NCBI GenBank assembly: GCA_009778355.1
Contig: WRJY01000188.1
Location: forward strand, 1-6,458
Reading direction: 5' to 3'
From: Desulfovibrionaceae bacterium
Lineage (GTDB): Bacteria > Pseudomonadota > Gammaproteobacteria > Burkholderiales > Burkholderiaceae_C
Length of the DNA: 6,458 nucleotides
The position numbers and the translations under genes were made by a program. The notes below the pieces were generated by a model. It was not told the DNA's origin, searched no databases, and saw nothing but the letters and a program-made list of their open reading frames with translations. Position 1 is the stretch's first letter. Each line of letters begins with the position of its first letter. Positions 1-5,132 of the stretch are shown piece after piece.

Positions 1-557
1 CCCGCCAGCGCGGCCAGCGTTTCGATGGCCAAGCCGCTGTCGGCCAGCGGCTGGCGCGGCTTGGCGGCCAGCCCCAGCACGGTATAACCCATGCCACGGT
101 AGGGCGCCAGCCGCGCCCAGGCGCGGTCGAACGGCGCGGCCAGATCGGCCTTGTTGAGCACGATCAGCGGGTCGATGCGCTCGGCCTCGCAGGCGATCAG
201 GGCGCGCGCGAGCTGGTGTTCGGAAAAAACCGGCTCGGCGGCGACGAGGATCAGTACCTGATCCAGGTTGGCGGCGAAGGATTTGACGCGCACCTCGTCC
301 TGGCGGTAAAGCAGGTTGCGGCGCTCGGCGACGCGCTCGATGACGCCTTCGCCCTGCGTGGGCAGCCAGCGCACGCGATCGCCCACCACCGCGGCCAGCT
401 TCTTGCCGCGCGGGTGGCAGATGACGCGCTGGCCCGCCGGCGTCTCGACCACGCAGTGCCGCCCGTGCGCGCTGACGACCAGCCCGTCCTGCAAATCGGC
501 GCCTGTTCCTTCCCCCTTTTGGGAAAGGCCGGGACGGGATCTGGCAGCCTTCGCCAT
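1..557 (-). CDS. rsgA: Ribosome small subunit-dependent GTPase RsgA (3' end cut by window edge)
   Basis: RsgA (YjeQ) is a cytoplasmic GTPase that binds the 30S subunit late in maturation and helps release assembly factors. The visible part is 185 codons, roughly the first 60% of a protein usually near 300-350 residues. A short basic N-terminal tail (about 1-20) leads into an OB-fold-like region (about 22-80, containing GLVVSAHGRHCVVETPAGQR and VVGDRVRW). The GTPase domain then begins with NLDQVLILVAAEPVFS (about 97-112) and the G4 motif NKAD at 135-138. G4 comes before any P-loop, which is the circular permutation (G4-G5-G1-G2-G3) that defines the family. The P-loop and the C-terminal zinc-binding domain would lie beyond position 1. 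The ATG at 557 is the first start after the upstream gene's stop, leaving 5 nt between them, so its ribosome-binding region lies inside the upstream M48 gene and the two are probably co-transcribed. Identification is confident; only the 3' end is unseen. Confidence 0.93.
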   Translation of the reverse strand, partial: MAKAARSRPGLSQKGEGTGADLQDGLVVSAHGRHCVVETPAGQRVICHPRGKKLAAVVGDRVRWLPTQGEGVIERVAERRNLLYRQDEVRVKSFAANLDQVLILVAAEPVFSEHQLARALIACEAERIDPLIVLNKADLAAPFDRAWARLAPYRGMGYTVLGLAAKPRQPLADSGLAIETLAALA

Positions 558-562
558 CGCCG

Positions 563-1900
563 CTAGCCCCCGCCCCAACGCTCGCGTCCAGCGCCCATGC
601 GGGCGATGCGTTCGCTGGCGGGCGGGTGCGAGTAGTAAAAGCGCGCGTAAACCGGATCCGGCGTCAGCGTGCTGGCGTTGTCCTGGTGCAGCTTGACCAG
701 TGCGCTGCTCAGGTCTTGCGCGCTGGTTTGGGCAGCGGCGTAGGCGTCGGCCTCGAATTCGTGCCGGCGCGACAGCCGCGCCAGCAGCGGCGACAAAAAG
801 AAGCCGAACACCGGCGCCGCCAACATGAACAGCAACAGCGCCAGCGCGTGATTGGGCACGCTGCCGCCCAGGCTGGCCGGCAAGTTGGGCGTAACGCCCA
901 GGCCGGTGTAGAACCAGTCTTGCCGCGCCAGCCAGCCCAGCAGCGCCAGCCCCAGCAGGCTGAACGCGAACAGGGCGGCAATGCGCTTGACGACGTGCCG
1001 CCGCTTGAAGTGGCCCAGTTCGTGCGCCAGCACCGCCTCCACCTCGGGCGGCGTGAGCTGCGCCAGCAGCGTGTCGAAAAACACCACCCGCCTGGCCGCG
1101 CCAAAGCCGGTGAAATAGGCGTTGGCGTGCGCGCTGCGGCGGCTGCCGTCCATCACGAACAGGCCCTTGGCGGCAAAGCCGCAGCGGGCCATGAGACGGG
1201 TCACGCGCTCCTTCAGCGCCTCGTCCTGCAAAGGCTGGAACTTGTTGAACAGCGGGGCGATGAACATCGGATAGGCCAGCAGCATCAGCAGGCTGAAGGA
1301 CATCCACAGGCCCCAGGTCCACAGCCACCAGGCGTCGCCCGTGGCGCTCATCAGCCACAGCGCCAACGCCGCCAGCGGCACGCCGATGACGATGCCCAGC
1401 AAAGCCGACTTGAGCAAATCGCCCAGCCACAGGCCGAGCGTCATTTTGTTGAAGCCGAAGCGCTGCTCGATGACGAAGGTCTGGTACAGCGACAGCGGCA
1501 GATCGATCAGCGCGTTGACGGCGGCAAACGCCGCCAGCAGCGCCAGCGGTTGCAGCAGTGGACGCTGCGCGCCCAGCAGATCGAGCAGCGCGCCATTGAG
1601 CCAGTCCAGAGCGCCCAGCAGCGTCCAACCCAGCAGCACCGCGGCGCCCAGCGCCATCTCGACCAAGCCGAAACGCAGCCGGGCTACCGTGTAATCAGCC
1701 GCGCGCTGGTGCGATTGGAGCCGCACCGACGCAGCGAACCCGGCCGGCACGCGGTCACGGTGGCGCGCCACCGCGCGAATCTGGCGCGAAGCCAGCCACA
1801 GCTTGACCAGCACACTGGCCAGCAGCGCCACGCCCAGCGTCAGGCTGGCGGCGAAGGCGGGGGTAAGCAATGGAGTCAACGTTGATTGGCGGCAAGACAA
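563..1900 (-). CDS. M48 family (Ste24/CAAX prenyl protease-type) membrane zinc metallopeptidase
   Basis: This is an integral inner-membrane zinc endopeptidase of the M48A (Ste24p-like) group. Bacterial members are generally linked to membrane-protein quality control, and the substrate is unknown here. With the start at 1900 it is 445 aa, close to the usual 410-430. Hydrophobic segments are visible near residues 17-36, 80-96, 115-135, 160-183, 190-215, 305-323 and 350-373. The catalytic motif HELGH is at 293-297, inside VLAHELGHFKRRH. RRHEFEADAYA follows, and E381 there is the likely third zinc ligand. SAHANAYFTGFG (256-267) matches the Ste24 signature preceding the active site. The start is uncertain. 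No ATG lies in frame near the N-terminus; candidates are TTG at 1900, 1879 or 1870, or GTG at 1831, none with a good Shine-Dalgarno sequence. The family N-terminus usually begins just before the first membrane segment, so 1879 is as likely as 1900. It is divergent from mnmA, and its stop lies 5 nt before rsgA. Confidence 0.9.
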   Translation of the reverse strand: MSCRQSTLTPLLTPAFAASLTLGVALLASVLVKLWLASRQIRAVARHRDRVPAGFAASVRLQSHQRAADYTVARLRFGLVEMALGAAVLLGWTLLGALDWLNGALLDLLGAQRPLLQPLALLAAFAAVNALIDLPLSLYQTFVIEQRFGFNKMTLGLWLGDLLKSALLGIVIGVPLAALALWLMSATGDAWWLWTWGLWMSFSLLMLLAYPMFIAPLFNKFQPLQDEALKERVTRLMARCGFAAKGLFVMDGSRRSAHANAYFTGFGAARRVVFFDTLLAQLTPPEVEAVLAHELGHFKRRHVVKRIAALFAFSLLGLALLGWLARQDWFYTGLGVTPNLPASLGGSVPNHALALLLFMLAAPVFGFFLSPLLARLSRRHEFEADAYAAAQTSAQDLSSALVKLHQDNASTLTPDPVYARFYYSHPPASERIARMGAGRERWGGG

Positions 1901-1928
1901 AACGCCGAGTTTAGGGCGGATGGCAAGC

Positions 1929-1949
1929 GCCCAACGTCCGTTTTGGGGC
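1929..1949. repeat. Imperfect inverted repeat (CCCAA/TTGGG) in the divergent region
   Basis: CCCAA (1930-1934) pairs with TTGGG (1943-1947) across an 8-nt loop, and AACG/CGTT can alternatively pair inside it. It lies about 30-50 nt upstream of the M48 start candidates and about 80 nt upstream of mnmA. It may be an operator or a chance feature of G/C-rich sequence. It lacks the U-tract of an intrinsic terminator. Confidence 0.25.
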
Positions 1950-1973
1950 TCATTTGCGGCAAGGAGTTGGGGA

Positions 1974-2002
1974 CTGTTCGGGCGGAACAGGCAGGTTCCT
2001 GC
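1974..2002 (+). repeat. Nested inverted repeats upstream of mnmA, with alternative hairpins
   Basis: CTGTTC (1974-1979) and GAACAG (1985-1990) form a perfect 6-bp stem with a 5-nt loop. GGAAC (1984-1988) can instead pair with GTTCC (1995-1999), and GCAGG/CCTGC (1991-1995 and 1998-2002) form an adjacent palindrome. The first two stems share GAAC, so they exclude each other if transcribed. The element ends 23 nt before the mnmA ATG. It could be an operator or a leader structure. No run of U follows, so it is not a standard attenuator. Confidence 0.35.
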
Positions 2003-2025
2003 TCAGCCGCTGCGAAAATCGCATC

Positions 2026-3183
2026 ATGCGAACGAAACAGCGCGTGGTGGTGGGCCTGTCGGGCGGAGTGGATTCGGCGGTCACCGCCTGGCTGCTCAAA
2101 CGGCAGGGCCATGAGGTGGTCGGCATCTTCATGAAGAACTGGGAAGATGACGACGATGGCGAGTACTGCTCGTCGAACGCCGACTTCATCGACGCGGCGG
2201 CGGTAGCCGACGTGATCGGCATCGAGATCGAGCACGTCAACTTCGCCGCCGACTACAAGGACCGCGTGTTCGCCGAGTTCCTGCGCGAGTACCAGGCTGG
2301 CCGCACGCCCAACCCCGACGTGCTGTGCAACGCCGAGATCAAGTTCAAGGCCTTCCTCGACCATGCCATGCGCCTGGGCGCCGAGAAAATCGCCACCGGG
2401 CACTACGCCCGGGTGCGCTGCAACCGGGCAAGCGGGCTGCACGAGTTGCTCAAGGGTCTCGATCCGGCCAAGGATCAGAGCTACTTTCTGCACCGGCTGA
2501 ACCAGGCGCAACTGGCCAGGACGCTGTTTCCCGTGGGCGAACTGCGCAAGACCGAGGTGCGCCGCATCGCCGCGGACATCGGCCTGCCCAACGCCAGAAA
2601 GAAAGACTCCACCGGCATTTGCTTCATCGGCGAACGGCCCTTCCGCGAATTTCTTGGCCGCTACCTGCAAACCCGGCCCGGCCCGATTCGCGACGAGCGC
2701 GGGCGCAGGGTCGGCGAGCACATGGGCCTGTCGTTCTACACCCTGGGCCAGCGCCAGGGCCTGGGCATCGGCGGCATCAAGCAGCAGGGCGCGGCGCGCG
2801 GCGGCGGCGCGCACGCTCCCTGGTTCGTGGCGCGCAAGGACATGGACAGCAACACGCTGGTGGTGGTGCAGGGGCACGACCACCCGTGGCTGCTGTCGCG
2901 CGAGTTGAGCTTCGACGACGCGGCCTGGATCGCCGGATCGCCGCCCGCGCCAGGCGCCTGCGCGGCCAAGACGCGCTACCGCCAACAAGACGCGGCCTGC
3001 ACGCTGGCCGCCGGCGACGCGCCGGGCCGGTTCCGTTTGCGCTTTGCCGCGCCGCAATGGGCCGTCACCCCCGGCCAGAGCGCGGTGCTGTACGACGGCG
3101 AAATCTGCCTGGGCGGCGGCGTCATCGCCAGCGCCGTGACGGGGCACGACTTGACGGCATCGCCCGCGGATACCGCGCAATAA
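2026..3183 (+). CDS. mnmA: tRNA-specific 2-thiouridylase MnmA
   Basis: MnmA uses ATP to adenylate U34 of tRNA-Lys, -Glu and -Gln, then inserts sulfur delivered as a persulfide to give s2U34. This cytoplasmic modification secures decoding and reading frame. The protein is 385 aa, against about 370 in E. coli. The PP-loop SGGVDS is at 12-17, just after the N-terminal strand RVVVG. FMKNWEDDDD (35-44) and NPDVLCNAEIKF (96-107) are typical, with C101 in the position of the first catalytic cysteine. DSTGICFIGER (194-204) carries the second, C199. ATGHYAR (123-129), QSYFL (151-155) and SFYTLGQRQGLGIGG (236-250) match the tRNA-binding and central domains. A C-terminal beta-barrel domain follows (about 265-370). 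ATG 2026 is chosen because the family N-terminus starts a few residues before VVVGLSGGVDS. The frame is open further upstream to a TTG at 1954, but those 24 residues look nothing like the family. No strong Shine-Dalgarno sequence precedes the ATG. The gene appears monocistronic: it diverges from the M48 gene and converges on the membrane cassette. Confidence 0.97.
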   Translation: MRTKQRVVVGLSGGVDSAVTAWLLKRQGHEVVGIFMKNWEDDDDGEYCSSNADFIDAAAVADVIGIEIEHVNFAADYKDRVFAEFLREYQAGRTPNPDVLCNAEIKFKAFLDHAMRLGAEKIATGHYARVRCNRASGLHELLKGLDPAKDQSYFLHRLNQAQLARTLFPVGELRKTEVRRIAADIGLPNARKKDSTGICFIGERPFREFLGRYLQTRPGPIRDERGRRVGEHMGLSFYTLGQRQGLGIGGIKQQGAARGGGAHAPWFVARKDMDSNTLVVVQGHDHPWLLSRELSFDDAAWIAGSPPAPGACAAKTRYRQQDAACTLAAGDAPGRFRLRFAAPQWAVTPGQSAVLYDGEICLGGGVIASAVTGHDLTASPADTAQ

Positions 3184-3205
3184 GCTCTGTTTGTGGAAAC
3201 AACCG
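3184..3205. other. Convergent 22-nt gap with a small hairpin
   Basis: This is the whole space between the mnmA stop and the stop of the opposing NorF-like gene. TGTTT (3188-3192) and AAACA (3197-3201) form a 5-bp stem with a 4-nt loop. The stem is A/T-rich and short, and neither strand has a following U-run. It is a weak candidate for a shared bidirectional terminator. Confidence 0.25.
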
Positions 3206-3481
3206 TCAGCCGCGGCCAGCCAGCGCGGCGGCCAGCAGGATCAGGCCGATCACCACGGTCAAGCCGGTGATCAGCGCCCAGCGCCACAGGGGCGGGGCAT
3301 GGCGCAGTTCCATGAATTCGAGCAGCACGCCCAGGCCCTTGAACCAGGCCAGCGCGAACACCAGCGCCGTCATGGCCCAGCGCCCCGGCGCCAACGCGCC
3401 GCTGGTGCCCAGCCACCAGGTAAAGCCGGTGGCGGCCAGCAGCGCCAGCCAGACGAGGTCGAGCAGCCTGGGTTTCATCAT
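3206..3481 (-). CDS. Small cytochrome c oxidase subunit IV-family (NorF-like) membrane protein
   Basis: This is a 91-aa membrane protein with three predicted helices, at about 8-25, 33-54 and 66-88. The pattern of helix 1, a short loop (TSGALAPGRW), then ALVFALAWFKGLGVLLEFMELR and a third helix matches the prokaryotic cytochrome c oxidase subunit IV family. The lysine in the second helix and the following F-M-E-L-R stretch are typical, and the family includes NorF of denitrifiers. These proteins are small accessory subunits of heme-copper oxidoreductases. NorF is reported to support NO reductase activity, but the exact role is unclear. The ATG at 3481 overlaps the upstream gene's TGA as ATGA, which points to translational coupling. 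A second ATG follows directly at 3478 and could serve instead. It is the last gene of the cassette, and its stop is 22 nt from that of mnmA. NorF and a generic subunit IV cannot be separated from sequence alone. Confidence 0.82.
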   Translation of the reverse strand: MMKPRLLDLVWLALLAATGFTWWLGTSGALAPGRWAMTALVFALAWFKGLGVLLEFMELRHAPPLWRWALITGLTVVIGLILLAAALAGRG

Positions 3482-4059
3482 CTCATTACGTACACCAGGG
3501 GAAACAGCACCAGCCACAGCAGATCGACCAGGTGCCAGAACGACGCGAACGTTTCCAGGGTGTAGGCGCTCAGCGCCTCGCGCGGCTGGCGCATCAGGCC
3601 GACGCCGGACAGGCTCAGCGCGAACAGGCCGGCCAGCACGTGCAGCAGGTGAAAGCCGGTGAGGATGAAGTAAAAATCGAAGAACAGGTTGGTTGACAGG
3701 CCGATGCCCTGCGCCGCCTTGGCGGCGTATTCGGTCAGCTTCAGCGCCACGAAGCCAACCCCGCCGGCGATGCCGGCGCCCAGCCAGCCCAGGCCGGCGC
3801 CGCGCCCGCCGGCGCGCACGCCCTGCACCGCCCGCGCGATGCACCAACTGGCGGTCAGCAGCAGCCCGGTATTGATGGCGCCGGCGCTGATGTCCAGCTT
3901 TTGCTGCGAGGCGCGGAACAGCTCCAGATGCCACAGCCGCGTGAAGGCGAAGGCGATGAACAGCACGCCGAAGGTCGTGCCTTCCAGCATGATGACGTAC
4001 CAGATGAAGCGGTCGCCCGGCAGGCGCGGCGGGGCCGGCGTTGCGGCGGCGGCGCTCAT
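3478..4059 (-). CDS. Cytochrome c oxidase subunit III family protein, NorE-type
   Basis: This is a 193-aa membrane protein of the heme-copper oxidase subunit III family. It is short and begins at GDRFIWYVIMLEGTTFGVLF, so it lacks the first two helices of canonical seven-helix subunit III. This five-helix form is typical of NorE. Helices fall at about 18-40, 58-80, 88-108, 126-152 and 171-191. Family marks include KLTEYAAK (107-114, with E110 equivalent to the conserved helix glutamate), TGFHLLHVLAG (134-144) and FWHLVDLLWLVLFPLVYV (174-191). Subunit III binds no redox metal; it stabilises or tunes a catalytic subunit, and NorE is reported to enhance nitric oxide reductase activity in denitrifiers. 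No subunit I, subunit II, NorB or NorC gene is in this window. The ATG at 4059 has a GGAGG Shine-Dalgarno sequence (4070-4074, 10 nt away) and overlaps the SLAC1 gene's TGA as ATGA. Its own stop overlaps the next start in the same way. Family assignment is firm; the NorE role is inferred. Confidence 0.88.
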   Translation of the reverse strand: MSAAAATPAPPRLPGDRFIWYVIMLEGTTFGVLFIAFAFTRLWHLELFRASQQKLDISAGAINTGLLLTASWCIARAVQGVRAGGRGAGLGWLGAGIAGGVGFVALKLTEYAAKAAQGIGLSTNLFFDFYFILTGFHLLHVLAGLFALSLSGVGLMRQPREALSAYTLETFASFWHLVDLLWLVLFPLVYVMR

Positions 4060-5081
4060 GCCCGGGCGGCCTCCACCGCCACCGCCACGGCCACGGGTTC
4101 GGGTTGCAGCAGTGAGCCAGCGCGCAGCCCCTTCCAGGTGGCAACGGTCAGCAGCGCAATCACCACCGAGGCCAGCGCCAGCGCGATCATGGCCGGCGCC
4201 TGCGCCGACCCGGTTTGCAGCGCCAGCCGCAGCGACAGCGACGCGAACGCCGCCAGCGGAAAGCCCATCGACCAGAACGCCACCGAAAAAGGTTGCGCCA
4301 ACATGCGGCGGCCAACGTGCAGGCTCCACAGCAGGAAAAACAGCGCGATGCCCCAGCACATCCAGGCCAGCGCCGCCGGCCCGCCCAATTGCAGCGCGGA
4401 GGCGCCGATCACCGCTGGCGGGGCGACGGTGATGAAGGTCGTCGCCAACAGGCGCTCAGGCCACAGCCCGTGGGTGGCAATGCGCGCGATCAGCAGCGCC
4501 AGCAGCACCGGCCACAGCAGTACGCCCAGGCCGAACTGCGCCGCCGCCCAGCCGCTGGCGCCCAGCGTCACGCCCGCCAGCGGCGCCAGCACATTGCCCA
4601 CCACCGGCACGATGAGCGCCGGGGTCAGCGCGTTCCAGCCGGGCTGCCGCGCCTTGTCGCTGCTCAGCCAGCGCGCCAGCACCCACAGCGTGACGCCGAA
4701 CTGCCCCAGCGAACCGGCCCACCACAGCGCCGCCAGCCAGCCATTGGCGCCCAGCAGCGTCACGCCGCAGGTGGCCAGCAAGATGACGGAAACCGGAATG
4801 GCAGCGAAGAAGGCGTGCCGCACCGGGTGCTTCAAATCCGCCGCCACGGCATCGGCAAAACGCTGCCAGCGCGCCAGCGACAGCAGCGCCAGGATGATGA
4901 ATGCCAGCGCCGCCGCGCCAGCGAGCGCCAGCGCACAGGCATCGGCCATGTCGCCCAGCGCCGGCGCCGCGCGGTTCCAGGCCAGCGCCAGCCCGCACAG
5001 GCTCATGACGGCGGCGAACCAGTTGGGGGCGAGGTATTTCAGGGCATCGGAGCGGCGGGCCATGAGGGGCGATGATGCCAT
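4056..5081 (-). CDS. SLAC1/TehA-family (voltage-dependent anion channel) membrane protein
   Basis: This is a 341-aa inner-membrane protein with about ten hydrophobic helices, the expected size and topology for the SLAC1/TehA/Mae1 (TDT) family. Members move small anions such as nitrate and chloride, or dicarboxylates; TehA is named for tellurite resistance. Family marks in order are APNWFAAVMSLCGLALAW (18-35, helix 1), HPVRHAFFAAIPVSVILLA (85-103), TPALIVPVVGNVLAPLAG (153-170), FGLGVLLWPVLLALLIARI (183-201), TFITVAPPAVIGASAL (215-230) and PFSVAFWSMGFPLAAFASLSL (264-284). A phenylalanine in the last segment (F269 or F274) is a candidate for the pore-gating Phe known from plant SLAC1 and Haemophilus TehA. 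The C-terminus ends in an Ala-Val repeat (330-336). ATG 5081 is preferred, with a weak GGGAA upstream. The frame extends to a TTG at 5111, and ATG 5063 is a later alternative. It starts 51 nt after pgi on the same strand and overlaps the NorE-type gene by ATGA. Substrate cannot be read from sequence. Confidence 0.9.
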   Translation of the reverse strand: MASSPLMARRSDALKYLAPNWFAAVMSLCGLALAWNRAAPALGDMADACALALAGAAALAFIILALLSLARWQRFADAVAADLKHPVRHAFFAAIPVSVILLATCGVTLLGANGWLAALWWAGSLGQFGVTLWVLARWLSSDKARQPGWNALTPALIVPVVGNVLAPLAGVTLGASGWAAAQFGLGVLLWPVLLALLIARIATHGLWPERLLATTFITVAPPAVIGASALQLGGPAALAWMCWGIALFFLLWSLHVGRRMLAQPFSVAFWSMGFPLAAFASLSLRLALQTGSAQAPAMIALALASVVIALLTVATWKGLRAGSLLQPEPVAVAVAVEAARA

Positions 5082-5096
5082 GAATTTCCCGTGCGC

Positions 5097-5111
5097 TTGC
5101 CTCGTGGGCAA
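5097..5111 (-). other. Small hairpin between pgi and the SLAC1 gene
   Basis: TTGCC (5097-5101) and GGCAA (5107-5111) form a perfect 5-bp stem with a 5-nt loop. Flanking GCGC sequences can extend it across a bulge. It lies 15 nt before the preferred SLAC1 start and contains the alternative TTG start. No U-tract follows, so it does not look like a terminator. It could affect translation of the cassette, or be chance. Confidence 0.2.
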
Positions 5112-5132
5112 TCAAGGCGCTGGCGCGGTGAT

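Larger units (their letters stand above)
1901..2025. promoter_or_regulatory. Divergent intergenic region between the M48 protease gene and mnmA
   Basis: These 125 nt separate two genes that point away from each other, so promoters for both should lie here. I could not assign a convincing -35/-10 pair on either strand. On the minus strand TTGGGC and TAAACT are only 15 nt apart, which is too short to trust. An AAGGAG at 1961-1966 looks like a Shine-Dalgarno sequence but has no suitable start codon downstream. Several inverted repeats lie between 1929 and 2002; the clearest are listed separately. Confidence 0.5.

Noticed and set aside
626..1885. Long plus-strand frame antisense to the M48 gene (about 419 codons)
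   Set aside because: The translation is dominated by Gln, Arg and Ala, as expected from the complement of a Leu/Ala-rich membrane protein. The opposite strand encodes a convincing metallopeptidase.
1961..1966. AAGGAG as the ribosome-binding site for an extended mnmA start
   Set aside because: No start codon lies at a proper distance downstream, and the residues encoded between here and 2026 do not resemble any MnmA N-terminus.
1974..1990. LexA (SOS) box at CTGTTCGGGCGGAACAG
   Set aside because: The half-sites CTGT and ACAG are 9 nt apart instead of the canonical 8, the centre is G/C-rich, and mnmA is not a usual SOS gene.
1876..3180. Long open frame on the minus strand, antisense to mnmA (about 434 codons)
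   Set aside because: Its translation is low-complexity Ala/Arg/Gly/Val/Leu-rich sequence with no recognisable fold, and it mirrors the whole mnmA gene, whose protein matches family motifs throughout. It is a product of high GC content.
4056..5081. Calling the SLAC1-family gene tehA (tellurite resistance)
   Set aside because: The family is broad, no tehB methyltransferase is adjacent, and the neighbours suggest a different role, so the symbol would imply an unsupported function.
3206..5081. Recurring GCCAGC/CAGCGCC sequences as a dispersed DNA repeat
   Set aside because: They occur within coding sequence in frames giving Ala, Leu and Gly codons and have no regular spacing. They follow from codon bias in Ala/Leu-rich membrane proteins.
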